From the NCBI GenBank assembly GCA_019828595.1, contig JAHQRK010000014.1:124001-188000 (forward strand): a DNA stretch of 64,000 bases, in the 5' to 3' direction. This document shows, in pieces, positions 11,345-20,923 of the stretch. Numbering within the stretch: position 1 is the stretch's first letter; each line of letters begins with the position of its first letter. The notes below the pieces were generated by a model. The model saw nothing but the letters and a program-made list of their open reading frames with translations. It had not been told where the DNA came from and ran no database searches. The stretch is from Aphanomyces cochlioides (lineage: Eukaryota; Oomycota; Saprolegniomycetes; Saprolegniales; Verrucalvaceae). The position numbers and the translations under genes were made by a program.

Positions 11345-12898
11345 CTAGCGTTCGTTGTCTTGCTTGGATTTCAAGTACCTCTACGACAAAGTCATGAGTC
11401 GCGTGATAAAACGCGAATAAAAGTGTACCTGAAGATAGCTTTTGACTTGTTTCTTATCCTTAGTTTGGAGATAAAAGGCTAATTTGCTCACGTCTACAAA
11501 TTTGACAACAGTGGCAGTGAAAAAAAAAGCAGAAACCATTTCAGTACCTCGATACCCATGAACTTCGACAAGTTCGTGAAATGTTTTCATTTCAGCATCA
11601 GTCCATCTTGAATAAGATCGATGCGATGCCGCAGCTTCCTGTAAGAGGTTAAATTTAACATATCAATGTGAAATTCCTTACGCCCCCTGATTCTTCACGC
11701 TTCCATTCGGGATCTGTGTGTTGCAAGACCGTTCGACACTGGTATAAACTTTGGTGATCATTTTTGCATCTTTCGCAAACACCTACGGAGACGACCATTA
11801 AGTACATCCTCCAAAACGAATGTTTCCTACGTTTGAATGCCTTTCTTGCGGGTGCTTTATTTGTTGTGGCGAGAGGTATGGGAAATGCTGCTGCACAATT
11901 TCTGACTCATCACTCAGTTGATCAACTTACGGATCAGAGGTTGTGACCATAACAGCGGCATTGGCATTGCAGCCATCATCGGAGGTGGCGGTGGTGGCAT
12001 CATATTTTTCCACGACGGGGTAGTGTGTTTCCATATTGTTCGGCAGTCTTTCACTGACTTGCCTAAATGAAACAGTTTAGGGCCCTTCGGAAGTGGCTGA
12101 ATTTTACCAAGACGATGACATGATAGGCATTCCTCTTTGGCTACAACTAAACGATTTTTTCCGGGGGCTATCGGTATAGCAGGTGGAAGAGGCAAAGGGC
12201 ATGGACGCAGCATTTGATTAGGAGGCAACGGTGCAGCTGGAGGTAACGTAAAGAATGGTGGTGGTGGTGGAGTATGCAGAGATGGAGGTGGATACATGAG
12301 AGGTAGGGGCAACTTATCCTATAGCCACTGTTTGTCAAACAGCAACGATGATAATTCGTACGTAATCTTCTTGCTCCTTGATTTTCTTTTGGTATGACAG
12401 GAATGTCTTTTCGGAGCGTCGTCGTGCTCGCAAACTTTCGTTCGCTTGTAAAGTTGACAAGAGGAGACTAGGTTCCTTTGCATGTATCTATGTGAAGTCA
12501 GGTCATATGAACAAGGACTGCATGATCAAGCTACTTCATCAGCCGTGCGAGGTTTCTTGGATCGAGGAGACTCGGAGGATTTGTCCTGGGGTAAATTATC
12601 AACAACAATAACTGCACTTGGCACAACTCACCACACTTACAAATACACCACAAAGTGAATCAACAAAGTCGGCCATCTCAACGAGATTCTTATGCAGCAG
12701 CCGTTGGTATGCCAATGCACTTTCTGGATTTGCAGTGGTTGGATCACCGTTCCATTGTTGCTGCTCTGCGACTGCCGCCAAGAGATCTTCATTCACCTGA
12801 AGCATCTATCAAATGTCCATCAGAAACAACCATCATGCAGCAGCTCCAACCTGCTCAAAGACAGCACATAACGTCGAAGGATCCTCATCTTCATGCAT
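11345..12898 (-). CDS. SS18-type (SNH) plus SANT/Myb-domain nuclear protein with two zinc-ligand-like repeats
   Basis: Nine or more short exons join in one frame. The start is MHEDEDPSTLCAVFEQ at 12898. The next exon gives NEDLLAAVAEQQQWNGDPTT and SALAYQRLLHKNLVEMADFV, matching the SNH domain of SS18/SSXT and plant GIF coactivators (Asn-x2-Leu, then YQ-x2-L-x2-NL). Then come SPRSKKPRT, which resembles a nuclear localisation signal, a basic helix and a Pro-rich segment (YPPPSLHTPPPPPFF). Two similar Cys motifs follow: ECLSCHRLGK ending DCRTIWKHTTPSWK, and VCERCKNDHQSLYQCRTVLQ ending HTDPEWK. The last part is a SANT/Myb domain, SRWTDAEMKTFHELVEVHGY joined to KLAFYLQTKDKKQVKSYLQR. The stop TAG is at 11345-11347. 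SS18 and GIF proteins act in SWI/SNF or as transcription coactivators, so a chromatin role is inferred. Confidence 0.75.
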
Positions 12899-13015
12899 GG
12901 GATGGCCTATATTTAAAAATGGACCAATCATTATTCAACTTTGAAATGACATTCCAAAAAGTGCGCGCATTTTTCCTTTTGACAGAAATTACATGTGTCA
13001 AAAGTCAGAAATGAG

Positions 13016-13511
13016 ATGGCGCGCAAACCCAGAGACGAAAGAGCGAACAAGTCCTACGACTGGTCTGTCTTTGTAGGTACATCAGCACCCTCGAAGCTGT
13101 AAAGTTGCTTCGTTGATGGATTAATTATGGGTTTCTTTTGCAGAGGAATATTCCCACGACGACATGACTGGTTCGCCAAACAAAAGAAGTGATGACGAAT
13201 GCAGACGAAAGAATCTAGGGCGCTTCCTCAGACTCAGACATGAAACCAGTGTGATAAATACAACCCTTCGAGACGAGAATATCACTCGGAATATTGTACT
13301 TGACTACAAGTTTTGCTGTGTTAGGTCTGTTGGTTGGAGCAGACGACGAAGGCATGATTTTTGCAGTGTAAGCTTAGCCGTTGTATCTCAATGATGCATC
13401 TAATGTGAGATATCTTGTAGTCTAAGAGATCGCCGATCGGATGATTTAATTATGCCTGACAACTTAGATGCTATGCATCGAGGTCAAACTTACGACTTGC
13501 ATCACAATTGA
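13016..13511 (+). CDS. Hypothetical small basic protein
   Basis: I do not recognise this. A likely model has three exons: MARKPRDERANKSYDWSVFV, an intron of about 68 bases ending in TTTTGCAG at about 13141, then EEYSHDDMTGSPNKRSDDEC and further basic sequence. A donor GTAAGC near 13371 could join to LRDRRSDDLIMPDNLD, ending at TGA 13509-13511. The second exon also stays open to 13394 without splicing. It is divergent from the SNH-SANT gene with a gap of about 117 bases, so the two may share a promoter. Coding evidence is weak: the short Met-ARK start, acceptable splice sites and charged composition. Confidence 0.35.
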
Positions 13512-13641
13512 TACAATTGAACGATCAAAATATCATTGGTTTTCACTTAGAGCGTTCCAGACACCAAGATAATCAAACGAGATATGCGAGATACACAATG
13601 TGCTCACATTGATTTACCAGGATGGTTCTAAACTCACAGGT

Positions 13642-16585
13642 TCATATTTTCCACAACTTAACAGTCTTGTCTGCCCCTGTGGTTATCAGGGATGGAATTG
13701 TCGGATGCCAGCATGCCTGCAATACCATGCCAGCGTGGTCTCGCAAAGATTTGACTGACTCCCATGAGGAGTTCAAAAGACATGTCGAGCCGTCCAACGA
13801 TGCTGAGAGGAACCACTCGCCATCAGGTGACCACTCGACCACACGACATTCGTCGTCGTGATTTTGTAGGGTAGTGATAGGGGTTGCTCCCTTGCGGCGA
13901 TCCCAAATTGTACACATGCCATTTGTGTGCCCAGAGGCAAGGAGGAAGTCTACTTATTTTGCATCAGATCATCATACTCCAATACGAAATTTACCCAAAT
14001 GAGGATGCCATGTCACGGCTAAGGCGGGTGCCTTTGAATTAAATATTTTGCCACAGTGACCACTTCGAATATCCCAAATTCGTATTGACTGGTCTTGTGA
14101 GGCTGAAGCGCACTCGTTATTCCCTCGAAACCGTACCTATTTATCATGACGTTGACAACAAATAAAGAATTTACAGAGAAGATCTCTCCAGTATGACCAG
14201 CAAAGTTCATTGTGGGTTTGATAGAGTTTTGAATATTCCAAATCCGAACCAAGCCATCTCCCGCACCACCTGAACCGAGTATATGGCCTATAGCAATGAA
14301 GTTTTATCAAGCATGCCAGCTTACCATCTTGTGGACTGAAATGTATTGAACGAACTTTTCCCGAGTGCCCAAGCAAGACTGTCGGGACTTCATCCAGTTG
14401 AAATGGTTTGCCGATATAAATTGTAGCATCGCTCGCACCTAATCGTTGTGGAAACAAAAGTTGCTGAATCATTTTACCTGATGCCACCAACTTATCGTTT
14501 GGGTGCCATGCAACGCTGTAAATTGGCCCAGCATGATATTTATACCGCTCGCTCACAACCTTGGCAGTCATTTTCAGAAAAATTTGCCAAGAATCCCACC
14601 GGAAGCAGTTGCTTTGTAGCTATCTTGGAAGAAAATGACGTAATAGCATCATGAATGTTTAGAACTCGCAATGCCCTTGCATTTGTGCCAATGACGACGT
14701 ATTTGCCGCTATGACTCACTGCCAAAGCTCGAATTGCCTAGGCAGTTCTGTCAAATATTTCTCTCTTCCTTGGCCGTACCTGAGATTCTCGTGCTTCGGC
14801 GGTGACAGTAGCTTGCTTTATTGACACTTCGCTAATTCCCGTGTACCGATTCAATATAGCGCCAATTGTCAATGGCTTCTTAATTGAAGAGATTTCCCAT
14901 GCTGTTTTCTTTCGCGGAGAGCTGGTAATTTCACCTGAAATTGGCTCTGGGCTCCATCGATTATTCAAGACAAGAGGTTCATGTGAAATTTTACTCCCGG
15001 GTATTTGAATGACTTCCGATTTCACCACAGGCTCATGAGACGCATTTTTATGATCCACTTGAAGCAACTCCAATGATTCGACTGGTTCAGGATAAGTCAC
15101 TTTGCGGTTTGCTTGAAGCACACTCAGTGGCTCCAAAGCCTCACACGCAGTCATTCGGGGATTTGCTTGAAATAGTGCCGCTGAGAGTCGAATCATGTCA
15201 TTTCGCTCCGAAATCTTGGCTGTTTGGGGGGTTGCTGATACTGGATATTTAACTATATGCCCACTCAATTGGTGCGAAATGTCTTCGACTTGGCAATCAG
15301 AGTCCTTGGTTGGGTTGAGCCGCTTGAGCGAACTTTCGACTATCCCCTCTTGCTCTGGATTGTTTTTTGTTGGAGCTGCTACAATCTGATCGGCTGTTTG
15401 GCATCCATTCTCTGCAATTGTGCTTGCGGCCTGACAAGAGGAATCCTTGGTAATAGAGGTTGGACTTGTTTGTGTTGTGGAATTGCCAGTTAAGAGTACC
15501 GTTTGGCTTCCACTTTCATGAAGAATCACATTTGGTGTTTGAGTTTCAGTGGGAACGAAGAAAACTTGGTTTGTTTGACTCGGTTGATGGACTTGAGAAA
15601 TTGCACGGGTCTGGGTTGCAATCGACTCCATGGTATGGTCGGTTTGAGTACAGCAATTGTGCATGGCATTGTCAAGTTCCTTGGGAGATGATTTCAGGGA
15701 ATCCAGCAGCACTGGGCCTTTTGTGAAGTCGATAGGCATTGCAACAATTCCTGTAGCACTCTTTGCAGTTTGGTCGTGCCGAAGGTATAGCACCGAGACA
15801 TCCGAATCCTCAGGACTTTCTGGACTCCATTCGGCAGCCATCAAATTCCAAAATGATGAATTGGGCTGGCGTGTTTCGTTTGATTTTGTTAATGCTGCTT
15901 GAAACTACTGTACGATGGTATATTTTACTTGTAGATATATTTACCTGATGTAGCATTGCTTGCGCCAAGAGTGTTTCTAAGTGCAACGGGGTGGCTTTTC
16001 TGTAGCGATCGGTCTGGATCGACTCGTCTCTCAACTCTGCAGTAATTTTCTCGAAGCAAGTCATTCTTTTAGCGTATACATTCCACGTTTGAAAAGCTGG
16101 ATGCGACTCCACGCATTGTAGAAATGCATATCCATACCATTCTTCAAAATTGGCCACTTCACATCGAAGTGGAGTCAGCCACGCAAGACGCTCATGTGGC
16201 TACCAGCGTATTCCAATTGAAGGAGTCAACTAGAAATGTAAATACCTGCTCCAAAGTCAAACAGGATTCAAAGAAGGCTTGTGTGCGTAAGAGCACAACT
16301 ATATGCTGGTGAATGGTTGGATTTGTTTCTTGAAGAGGCGCGACAAGATCAATTGCAAGTTTAAATTGACCGGCAAAGATGTATTCCCGCAATTGAGCCA
16401 CGGTCGTGTTTGGACCGCAAAGCCAAGACACGTCAATGCCACTTTCTTCTTGGACGACCATTGCGCTGTGATGCAATTCTTTCTGCCGAAGGTAGTCCTA
16501 CATCATACAAGTCCTAAGTTTGATGACAATCAAGAATTACCACGACAAGAAAGAGCACTTCTTCATGGCGAAGCGCGATATCCAT
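13642..16585 (-). CDS. WDR47-like LisH/CTLH and WD40-repeat protein
   Basis: The start MDIALRHEEVLFLVVDYLRQ at 16585 and the following QKELHHSAMVVQEESGIDVS form a LisH-like dimerisation motif. QLREYIFAGQFKLAIDLVAP then LRTQAFFESC match the CTLH region, as in WDR47 (nemitin). A roughly 350-residue Ser/Thr-rich spacer (14738-15844) carries repeated TQT motifs. The C terminus is a WD40 propeller: AIRALAVSHSGKYVVIGTNA, YHAGPIYSVAWHPNDKLVAS, HSGKVRSIHFSPQDG, VRIWNIQNS, NHDDECRVVEWSPDGEWFLS and finally TTGADKTVKLWKI with TGA at 13642-13644. More than ten short introns are needed. Animal WDR47 binds microtubules and helps organise cilia and axons; a microtubule or flagellar role is inferred. Confidence 0.8.
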
Positions 16586-17357
16586 GACATCAAGAGTTTC
16601 AAAATCACACAAAATCTATTTTTATCCTGATAGAGGTCTGCTAAATGGACATCAAACTTTAACGGTTCATCGACATGATCAAAATCTATCAACGTTAGTA
16701 TCATGTTTGGAGCTGATGACGTACAAATGGATGTATTCGGCCTTCAATTGCAATTGTAATTAACGTTACTGCAATATTCAAAAGCGCATACCGAAGTTGC
16801 CAAAACTCTCAATGAATACTATGTTGTCAGTCCCCCAGACAAGAAGCTATCCAGTTGACGAGTACAATCAAATCTTGTTTGCTGTTCTTTTGAGAGTCTG
16901 AAGCTCCTGGCACTGACATATGACCACACTTGGAGGAAACAATACCGACCTATACGCAATTGATAAAGACCAAGGCGACGGAAACAATAAGGGGGTCCCT
17001 GAAAACAATTAGGGTCCCTAAGTTATGGTACGAAGGCATTAAGGGCCCCATATTGATGGCGGCTGAAATATGAGAGCCCTAATATTGTAATCGTTCACGA
17101 GTGGTCCCCTTGACATGGCTTGTGATGAGAGTGCATTCCCGTCTTTTCACGAATATTTTCCCATGCCTTACGTGGTTTATTCCCCGAAGGAATGCAAACT
17201 GGTGAAACCCATGGTTCGTGCTCGAGTTTCAGCACCTTATTGAATTCCAAGGGCATTTTGGTAATGAAAAACTTTACACAACTGGAAGCACGACACAAGA
17301 ATGATTCCAAGAGATGTACATTCCACGATGGTGTTGGTATATATTTATTGCAGTGGT
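16586..17357. other. Intergenic region
   Basis: About 770 bases between the WDR47-like start and the 3' end of the first EGF-like gene. It contains no exon I can support. A minus-strand open frame at 17095-17310 has balanced composition (for example KVLKLEHEPWVSPVCIPSGN) and could be a gene remnant, but no family is recognised. Imperfect GGGTCCCT repeats lie near 16990-17050. Confidence 0.4.
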
Positions 17358-18383
17358 TTACAGCACTTGAATGTGTTCCCGAGGAGTCGTGGATGATTCT
17401 TGTGATTCCAAGCGGCTTTCGGTGACTTCATTCTTTCGCATGGCACGACGTCGAAGTCCGCGGGCGTAAACGGCAAATATGATAATCAGAAGAATAATTG
17501 TACCCGCCACGGAGGACAGCACGGAAACTGTTATTGGAAGCGTCTTGTTTCGTAGGTCAGTTTTGTCGGAGTGTCCTTGGCTGGCATGATTGTCACTTTG
17601 CCCATTTGTCGTATTGGTAGGCGCAATCGTAGTGTTCAGCGTCGGTGGTACCGTGGATTCTCCCGAAGTAGTTGATGGCACAGTTGTTGTCACGATAGAC
17701 GACGATGCAGCAGTCGTCGTCGGAAGATTAGTCGAAGGTTTTGTTGTGGTCGTCAGGTTCTTCGAAGCCGGAATTTCACACTGGAGGCCTGTGTATCCGT
17801 CCGAGCACGAACAAGTTCCATTGTTGCATTCACCATGGAGGCCACAATGGCCCAAACCTGTCTCGCATCTGCCATCGACGACGTTGTCGCACCGAGTGCC
17901 ATTCCATCCACGATGGCAAGCGCACGTAAAAGTGTCAGGTCCTGACGATTGACAGATCCCGCGACCATTGCACGTTAGTCCATTTGATGCCTCGCATGAT
18001 TTAGAGCAACGATTTGCACCAGAGTGGACCAGTGCCTTGTTGCATCGGTCAATTGAGAGGCACTTGTAAATACCCGGGATTGAATTGAATGTCTTGCAGC
18101 GTCCAAATGTGCAATCGGCTGGGTCTTGTTCAATCCACGTGCAAACTAGAGAGCCTTGCTCAACAAATCCTGGACAATTGCCGGGCAAGTTGCCACCACA
18201 CACTTGATCTGCCACGCACGTTTGCAAGCTCTCATCAGCCTCGCCAGCGACGCATGAACTACCCAACGGACAATCTGAGGTAACTTTGCACACCTTGCCG
18301 ACTGGACGCAGCGCATGAGCCGCCATCGCTAGCGCCGCCACGATCATCCAGTGCCTCATTGACGCTGCCATTGGAGAAGACAA
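17358..18383 (-). CDS. EGF-like cysteine-rich type I membrane protein, copy 1
   Basis: A single-exon protein of 341 residues. An N-terminal hydrophobic stretch (MRHWMIVAALAMAAHA) is a signal peptide; the start may be this inner Met. The ectodomain is Cys-rich, with CPLGSSCVAG, VCGGNLPGNCPGF, GIYKCLSIDRC, then EGF-type modules SNGLTCNGRGICQ, CACHRGWNGTRCDN and GHCGLHGECNNGTCSCSDGY. A Thr/Ser-rich, likely O-glycosylated stalk (NLTTTTKPSTNLPTTTAASS) leads to a single transmembrane helix (VLSSVAGTIILLIIIFAVYA) and a basic cytoplasmic tail ending HIQVL. The function is unknown; a surface receptor or adhesin-like role is inferred. It is paralogous to the gene at 19153-20184 on the same strand. Confidence 0.85.
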   Translation of the reverse strand: MSSPMAASMRHWMIVAALAMAAHALRPVGKVCKVTSDCPLGSSCVAGEADESLQTCVADQVCGGNLPGNCPGFVEQGSLVCTWIEQDPADCTFGRCKTFNSIPGIYKCLSIDRCNKALVHSGANRCSKSCEASNGLTCNGRGICQSSGPDTFTCACHRGWNGTRCDNVVDGRCETGLGHCGLHGECNNGTCSCSDGYTGLQCEIPASKNLTTTTKPSTNLPTTTAASSSIVTTTVPSTTSGESTVPPTLNTTIAPTNTTNGQSDNHASQGHSDKTDLRNKTLPITVSVLSSVAGTIILLIIIFAVYARGLRRRAMRKNEVTESRLESQESSTTPREHIQVL

Positions 18384-18623
18384 TATCTGTCGTGCGTCTG
18401 TGAGTCGAACAAGAGAACAATCGCAATAAAACCCTCGCTATAAGGACATCTCAAATTTTGAGCACATTACACTGTAGTGACAAATTAAAAATGATACAAT
18501 CCACCGACAGCCGACAAAGAGCACCAATGACAACAAACAAGTGAATGCCACAACTGCCTTCTTGAGGCGTCAAGTCTGACCGACAGCAAACCAATCCATG
18601 AAAGCTCTCGATGTTGTTTCAAT

Positions 18624-18833
18624 CTACCCTCCTCTGCATTCAGTAGATGCAGGACATTTGACTCGCCAAGCTATCTTGGGGGACTTGATAAAGCAATCGG
18701 CTTCTTGCAAATTAGCGGGGCTCGGGCATGGACTTCCAGAAAAAGGACAAGGAATCGACTGCCAACATTGCAACGTCGGTGAGATGAAGAGGCCAAGTGC
18801 AACGACATATAGCCCGCATTTGGAGCAACGCAA
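18624..18833 (-). CDS. Possible small secreted cysteine-rich protein
   Basis: A 69-residue frame between the two EGF-like genes. It begins MRCSKCGLYVVALGLFISPT, which has a positively charged start and a hydrophobic core like a signal peptide. A short mature part follows with six Cys counting the one after the core (for example CPFSGSPCPSPANLQEADCF). No family is recognised. The frame overlaps a 96-residue plus-strand frame and may be chance; it may also be the remnant of a third paralogue, though no paralogue motif is preserved. Confidence 0.25.
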   Translation of the reverse strand: MRCSKCGLYVVALGLFISPTLQCWQSIPCPFSGSPCPSPANLQEADCFIKSPKIAWRVKCPASTECRGG

Positions 18834-19039
18834 TCGTTACTATCCCAAGATGACACGTGTTTGCTTCAGGCGAGACAAAAGGGAATAGCTGAAGAGCCCA
18901 TTGTGATTTTGAAAGAAGACCAGAGCCATCATCGTCTCGAGGGAGTTTTGTGTCTATAGTCCTGTGGAGGTAAAGTTTGCATCCAACTTTTTGCGGATAA
19001 GTTTTAGTGACATCGTCACTATCGAGAGGGGTTGATGAC

Positions 19040-19061
19040 TGACGTCACTATCCATAGTGAC
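19040..19061. promoter_or_regulatory. Palindrome cluster with TGACGTCA and a GTCACTAT/ATAGTGAC hairpin
   Basis: TGACGTCA, a perfect 8-base palindrome of the CRE type bound by bZIP factors, is at 19040-19047. It overlaps the perfect inverted repeat GTCACTATccATAGTGAC at 19044-19061. GTGAC/GTCAC words recur on both sides between about 19005 and 19082. It lies about 90 bases beyond the stop of the second EGF-like gene (minus), in the long spacer before copy 1. A regulatory or 3'-end role is only possible. Confidence 0.3.
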
Positions 19062-19152
19062 TATGTCACTAAAAAGTGACGACACAACAAGTTTCATTGA
19101 ACAAATCTTGAAGACACTTATCGTAATGGATATCATCAAGATGAACGGGAAT

Positions 19153-20184
19153 CTACAGAACTTGGATCGCAGATTTTGGCGTCGGCACGCGGTCTTCGTC
19201 GTCTTCGCGCTGCATCAAAGCTGCCAATTCTGCAGCCTCTCGTTCACGCTTCTTCTTTGCAAGAATCAAATACACGACACCGCCAATTGCAGCCAAAGCA
19301 ACCAAAACGACAATGAGCACGACTGTCGTTGTGTGCTCAGTACTCTTGTCAGAAGAGCTGCTGCCGTCTTTGTTTGGATCCGATGACGTAGGAGAAGTTG
19401 TAGCTGATGCGGATGGCACGACCGTCGGCGTAATGACAGTCACGGGGACGATTGTTGTTGTGGCTGCTTTTTCGCATTGCACGCCAGTATAATCCAAGTC
19501 ACATTGGCAAGAACCAGCAACGCATTTGCCATGAGCACCACAGCTTCCGACGCCTTCTTGACACGTTCCATTCACAACCGTCTCGCAGTGGACGCCAGTC
19601 CAGCCTGAATTGCATTCACAGCCATATCCGGTACCATTCAGAGTTTGGCAGCTCCCACGTCCATTGCACGTAAGTCCATTGCTAGCTTTGCATCCCAGAC
19701 TGCACGAAGCACCACCAGGGATGGCATCGCATCGATCGAGTGACATACACTTGTAAATACCGGTGCTCGTGACGTTTGGAAAGGACTTGCACGAAGCTGT
19801 TCCGTCGCTGCAGTTCGACCCCGAAACGGGCGCCCAGGCGCATACAAGCTGTCCTGAGCTGAGGAAACCGGGACAATTTCCGGGCACGTTGCCACCGCAG
19901 ACTGGGAACTGGACGCACGATTGAATTGCTACAACAGCACTTCCCGCGACACATGACGTTCCTGTTGGACAATCCTTGGTCGAGCTGCAACTATCGCCCA
20001 AGACATCACTGGCTGGACTTGTCGAAGCATTTTCCGTTCCAAATTGAACTGCCCATCCATTGAACGGCCTCAGCAGCTCACTCGATACTTGGGTCGTGAG
20101 GAATGCCGCTGCAACTACCGCGATTCGCATCCGTCGACCACTGCTTGAAGGAGAATGACGAGAAAAGAGAGAAAAAACTGACAC
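19153..20184 (-). CDS. EGF-like cysteine-rich type I membrane protein, copy 2
   Basis: A single-exon protein of 343 residues and the paralogue of the gene at 17358-18383. The start may be the inner Met of MRIAVVAAAFLTTQVSS, a signal peptide. The ectodomain repeats the same plan: CPTGTSCVAG, VCGGNVPGNCPGF, GIYKCMSLDRC, SNGLTCNGRGSCQ, CECNSGWTGVHCE and GSCGAHGKCVAGSCQCDLDY. A Thr/Ser-rich stalk leads to a transmembrane helix (VVLIVVLVALAAIGGVVYLI) and a tail of about 35 charged residues ending AIQVL. The last four residues IQVL are identical in the two copies although stalk and tail otherwise differ. Same-strand tandem arrangement suggests local duplication. Function unknown. Confidence 0.85.
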   Translation of the reverse strand: MSVFSLFSRHSPSSSGRRMRIAVVAAAFLTTQVSSELLRPFNGWAVQFGTENASTSPASDVLGDSCSSTKDCPTGTSCVAGSAVVAIQSCVQFPVCGGNVPGNCPGFLSSGQLVCAWAPVSGSNCSDGTASCKSFPNVTSTGIYKCMSLDRCDAIPGGASCSLGCKASNGLTCNGRGSCQTLNGTGYGCECNSGWTGVHCETVVNGTCQEGVGSCGAHGKCVAGSCQCDLDYTGVQCEKAATTTIVPVTVITPTVVPSASATTSPTSSDPNKDGSSSSDKSTEHTTTVVLIVVLVALAAIGGVVYLILAKKKREREAAELAALMQREDDEDRVPTPKSAIQVL

Positions 20185-20923
20185 GGTTTTTGACTGATAG
20201 GTGAGTCAGTATACATTTTCCAAGTCAATGCTCGAAATTTGCACTTTCGACTTGGAATTTTTCAACTTTTCGATGAATTTCGAGGTAAAATTTGGAAAAA
20301 ATTGGCAAGTTTCCAACTTTTTAGAGGTGAAATCTTTGAATCTCACCAATGTGTTCAATCATGAGATCCTCCCACGAGGTGAGCAATGCATCATGCTTTA
20401 GCAACTCGCTTCACCATTACCCCTGGATGAGACAGAGATGAAAAAGAATGGATAAGTATGAGCTAAGGGAGCTTCTTATTGGCCCGCTTCTCGCGTAGAC
20501 GACCGGGGAGATGTCGTGAAGGGGGACAGACTGTCCCCCAACGCCTCAGAACATGGCTCAAGAAGCAGCCTTAGAATGCACTTTGCAATAAGCTTTAGAA
20601 TTAAAAGGTCTGCAAGTCAAAGAATGGTCAATCACGCTTTATTTTTCGAAGGTTGCTTTAACATTGTACTACAAGCGCATCTTTCATGCTGACAATGTTC
20701 TTGTTGGGAGAGTTCTCGTCAGGGAATTGCCTCCATTATACTTTCGAGCTCTGATATGGCTTACACTTGAGCTGTATCATTCTAAAACGACAGGGCCTTC
20801 AACTATTTTTCGCTCTCTAATGATCCAGGATCATTAGGTCAATGTAGCCTGCATGACAGAAATTTCCCTTGGTATCATTATGATGTTAACGGGATTCATA
20901 GGTTCACAACATCCATGCCAGGC
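20185..20923. other. Intergenic region with a 19-base palindrome
   Basis: About 740 bases between the EGF-like copy 2 start and the end of the MDR gene A. No coding exon is supported. A perfect palindrome TAATGATCCaGGATCATTA is at 20818-20836, about 88 bases past the MDR stop. The stretch 20201-20350 has repeated TTTT(C/G)GA-type words in a minimal pattern. Confidence 0.4.

Noticed and set aside
15460..15726. Plus-strand frames of 78-88 residues over the WDR47-like spacer
   Set aside because: They are antisense to a strong coding frame and show no domain or splice support.
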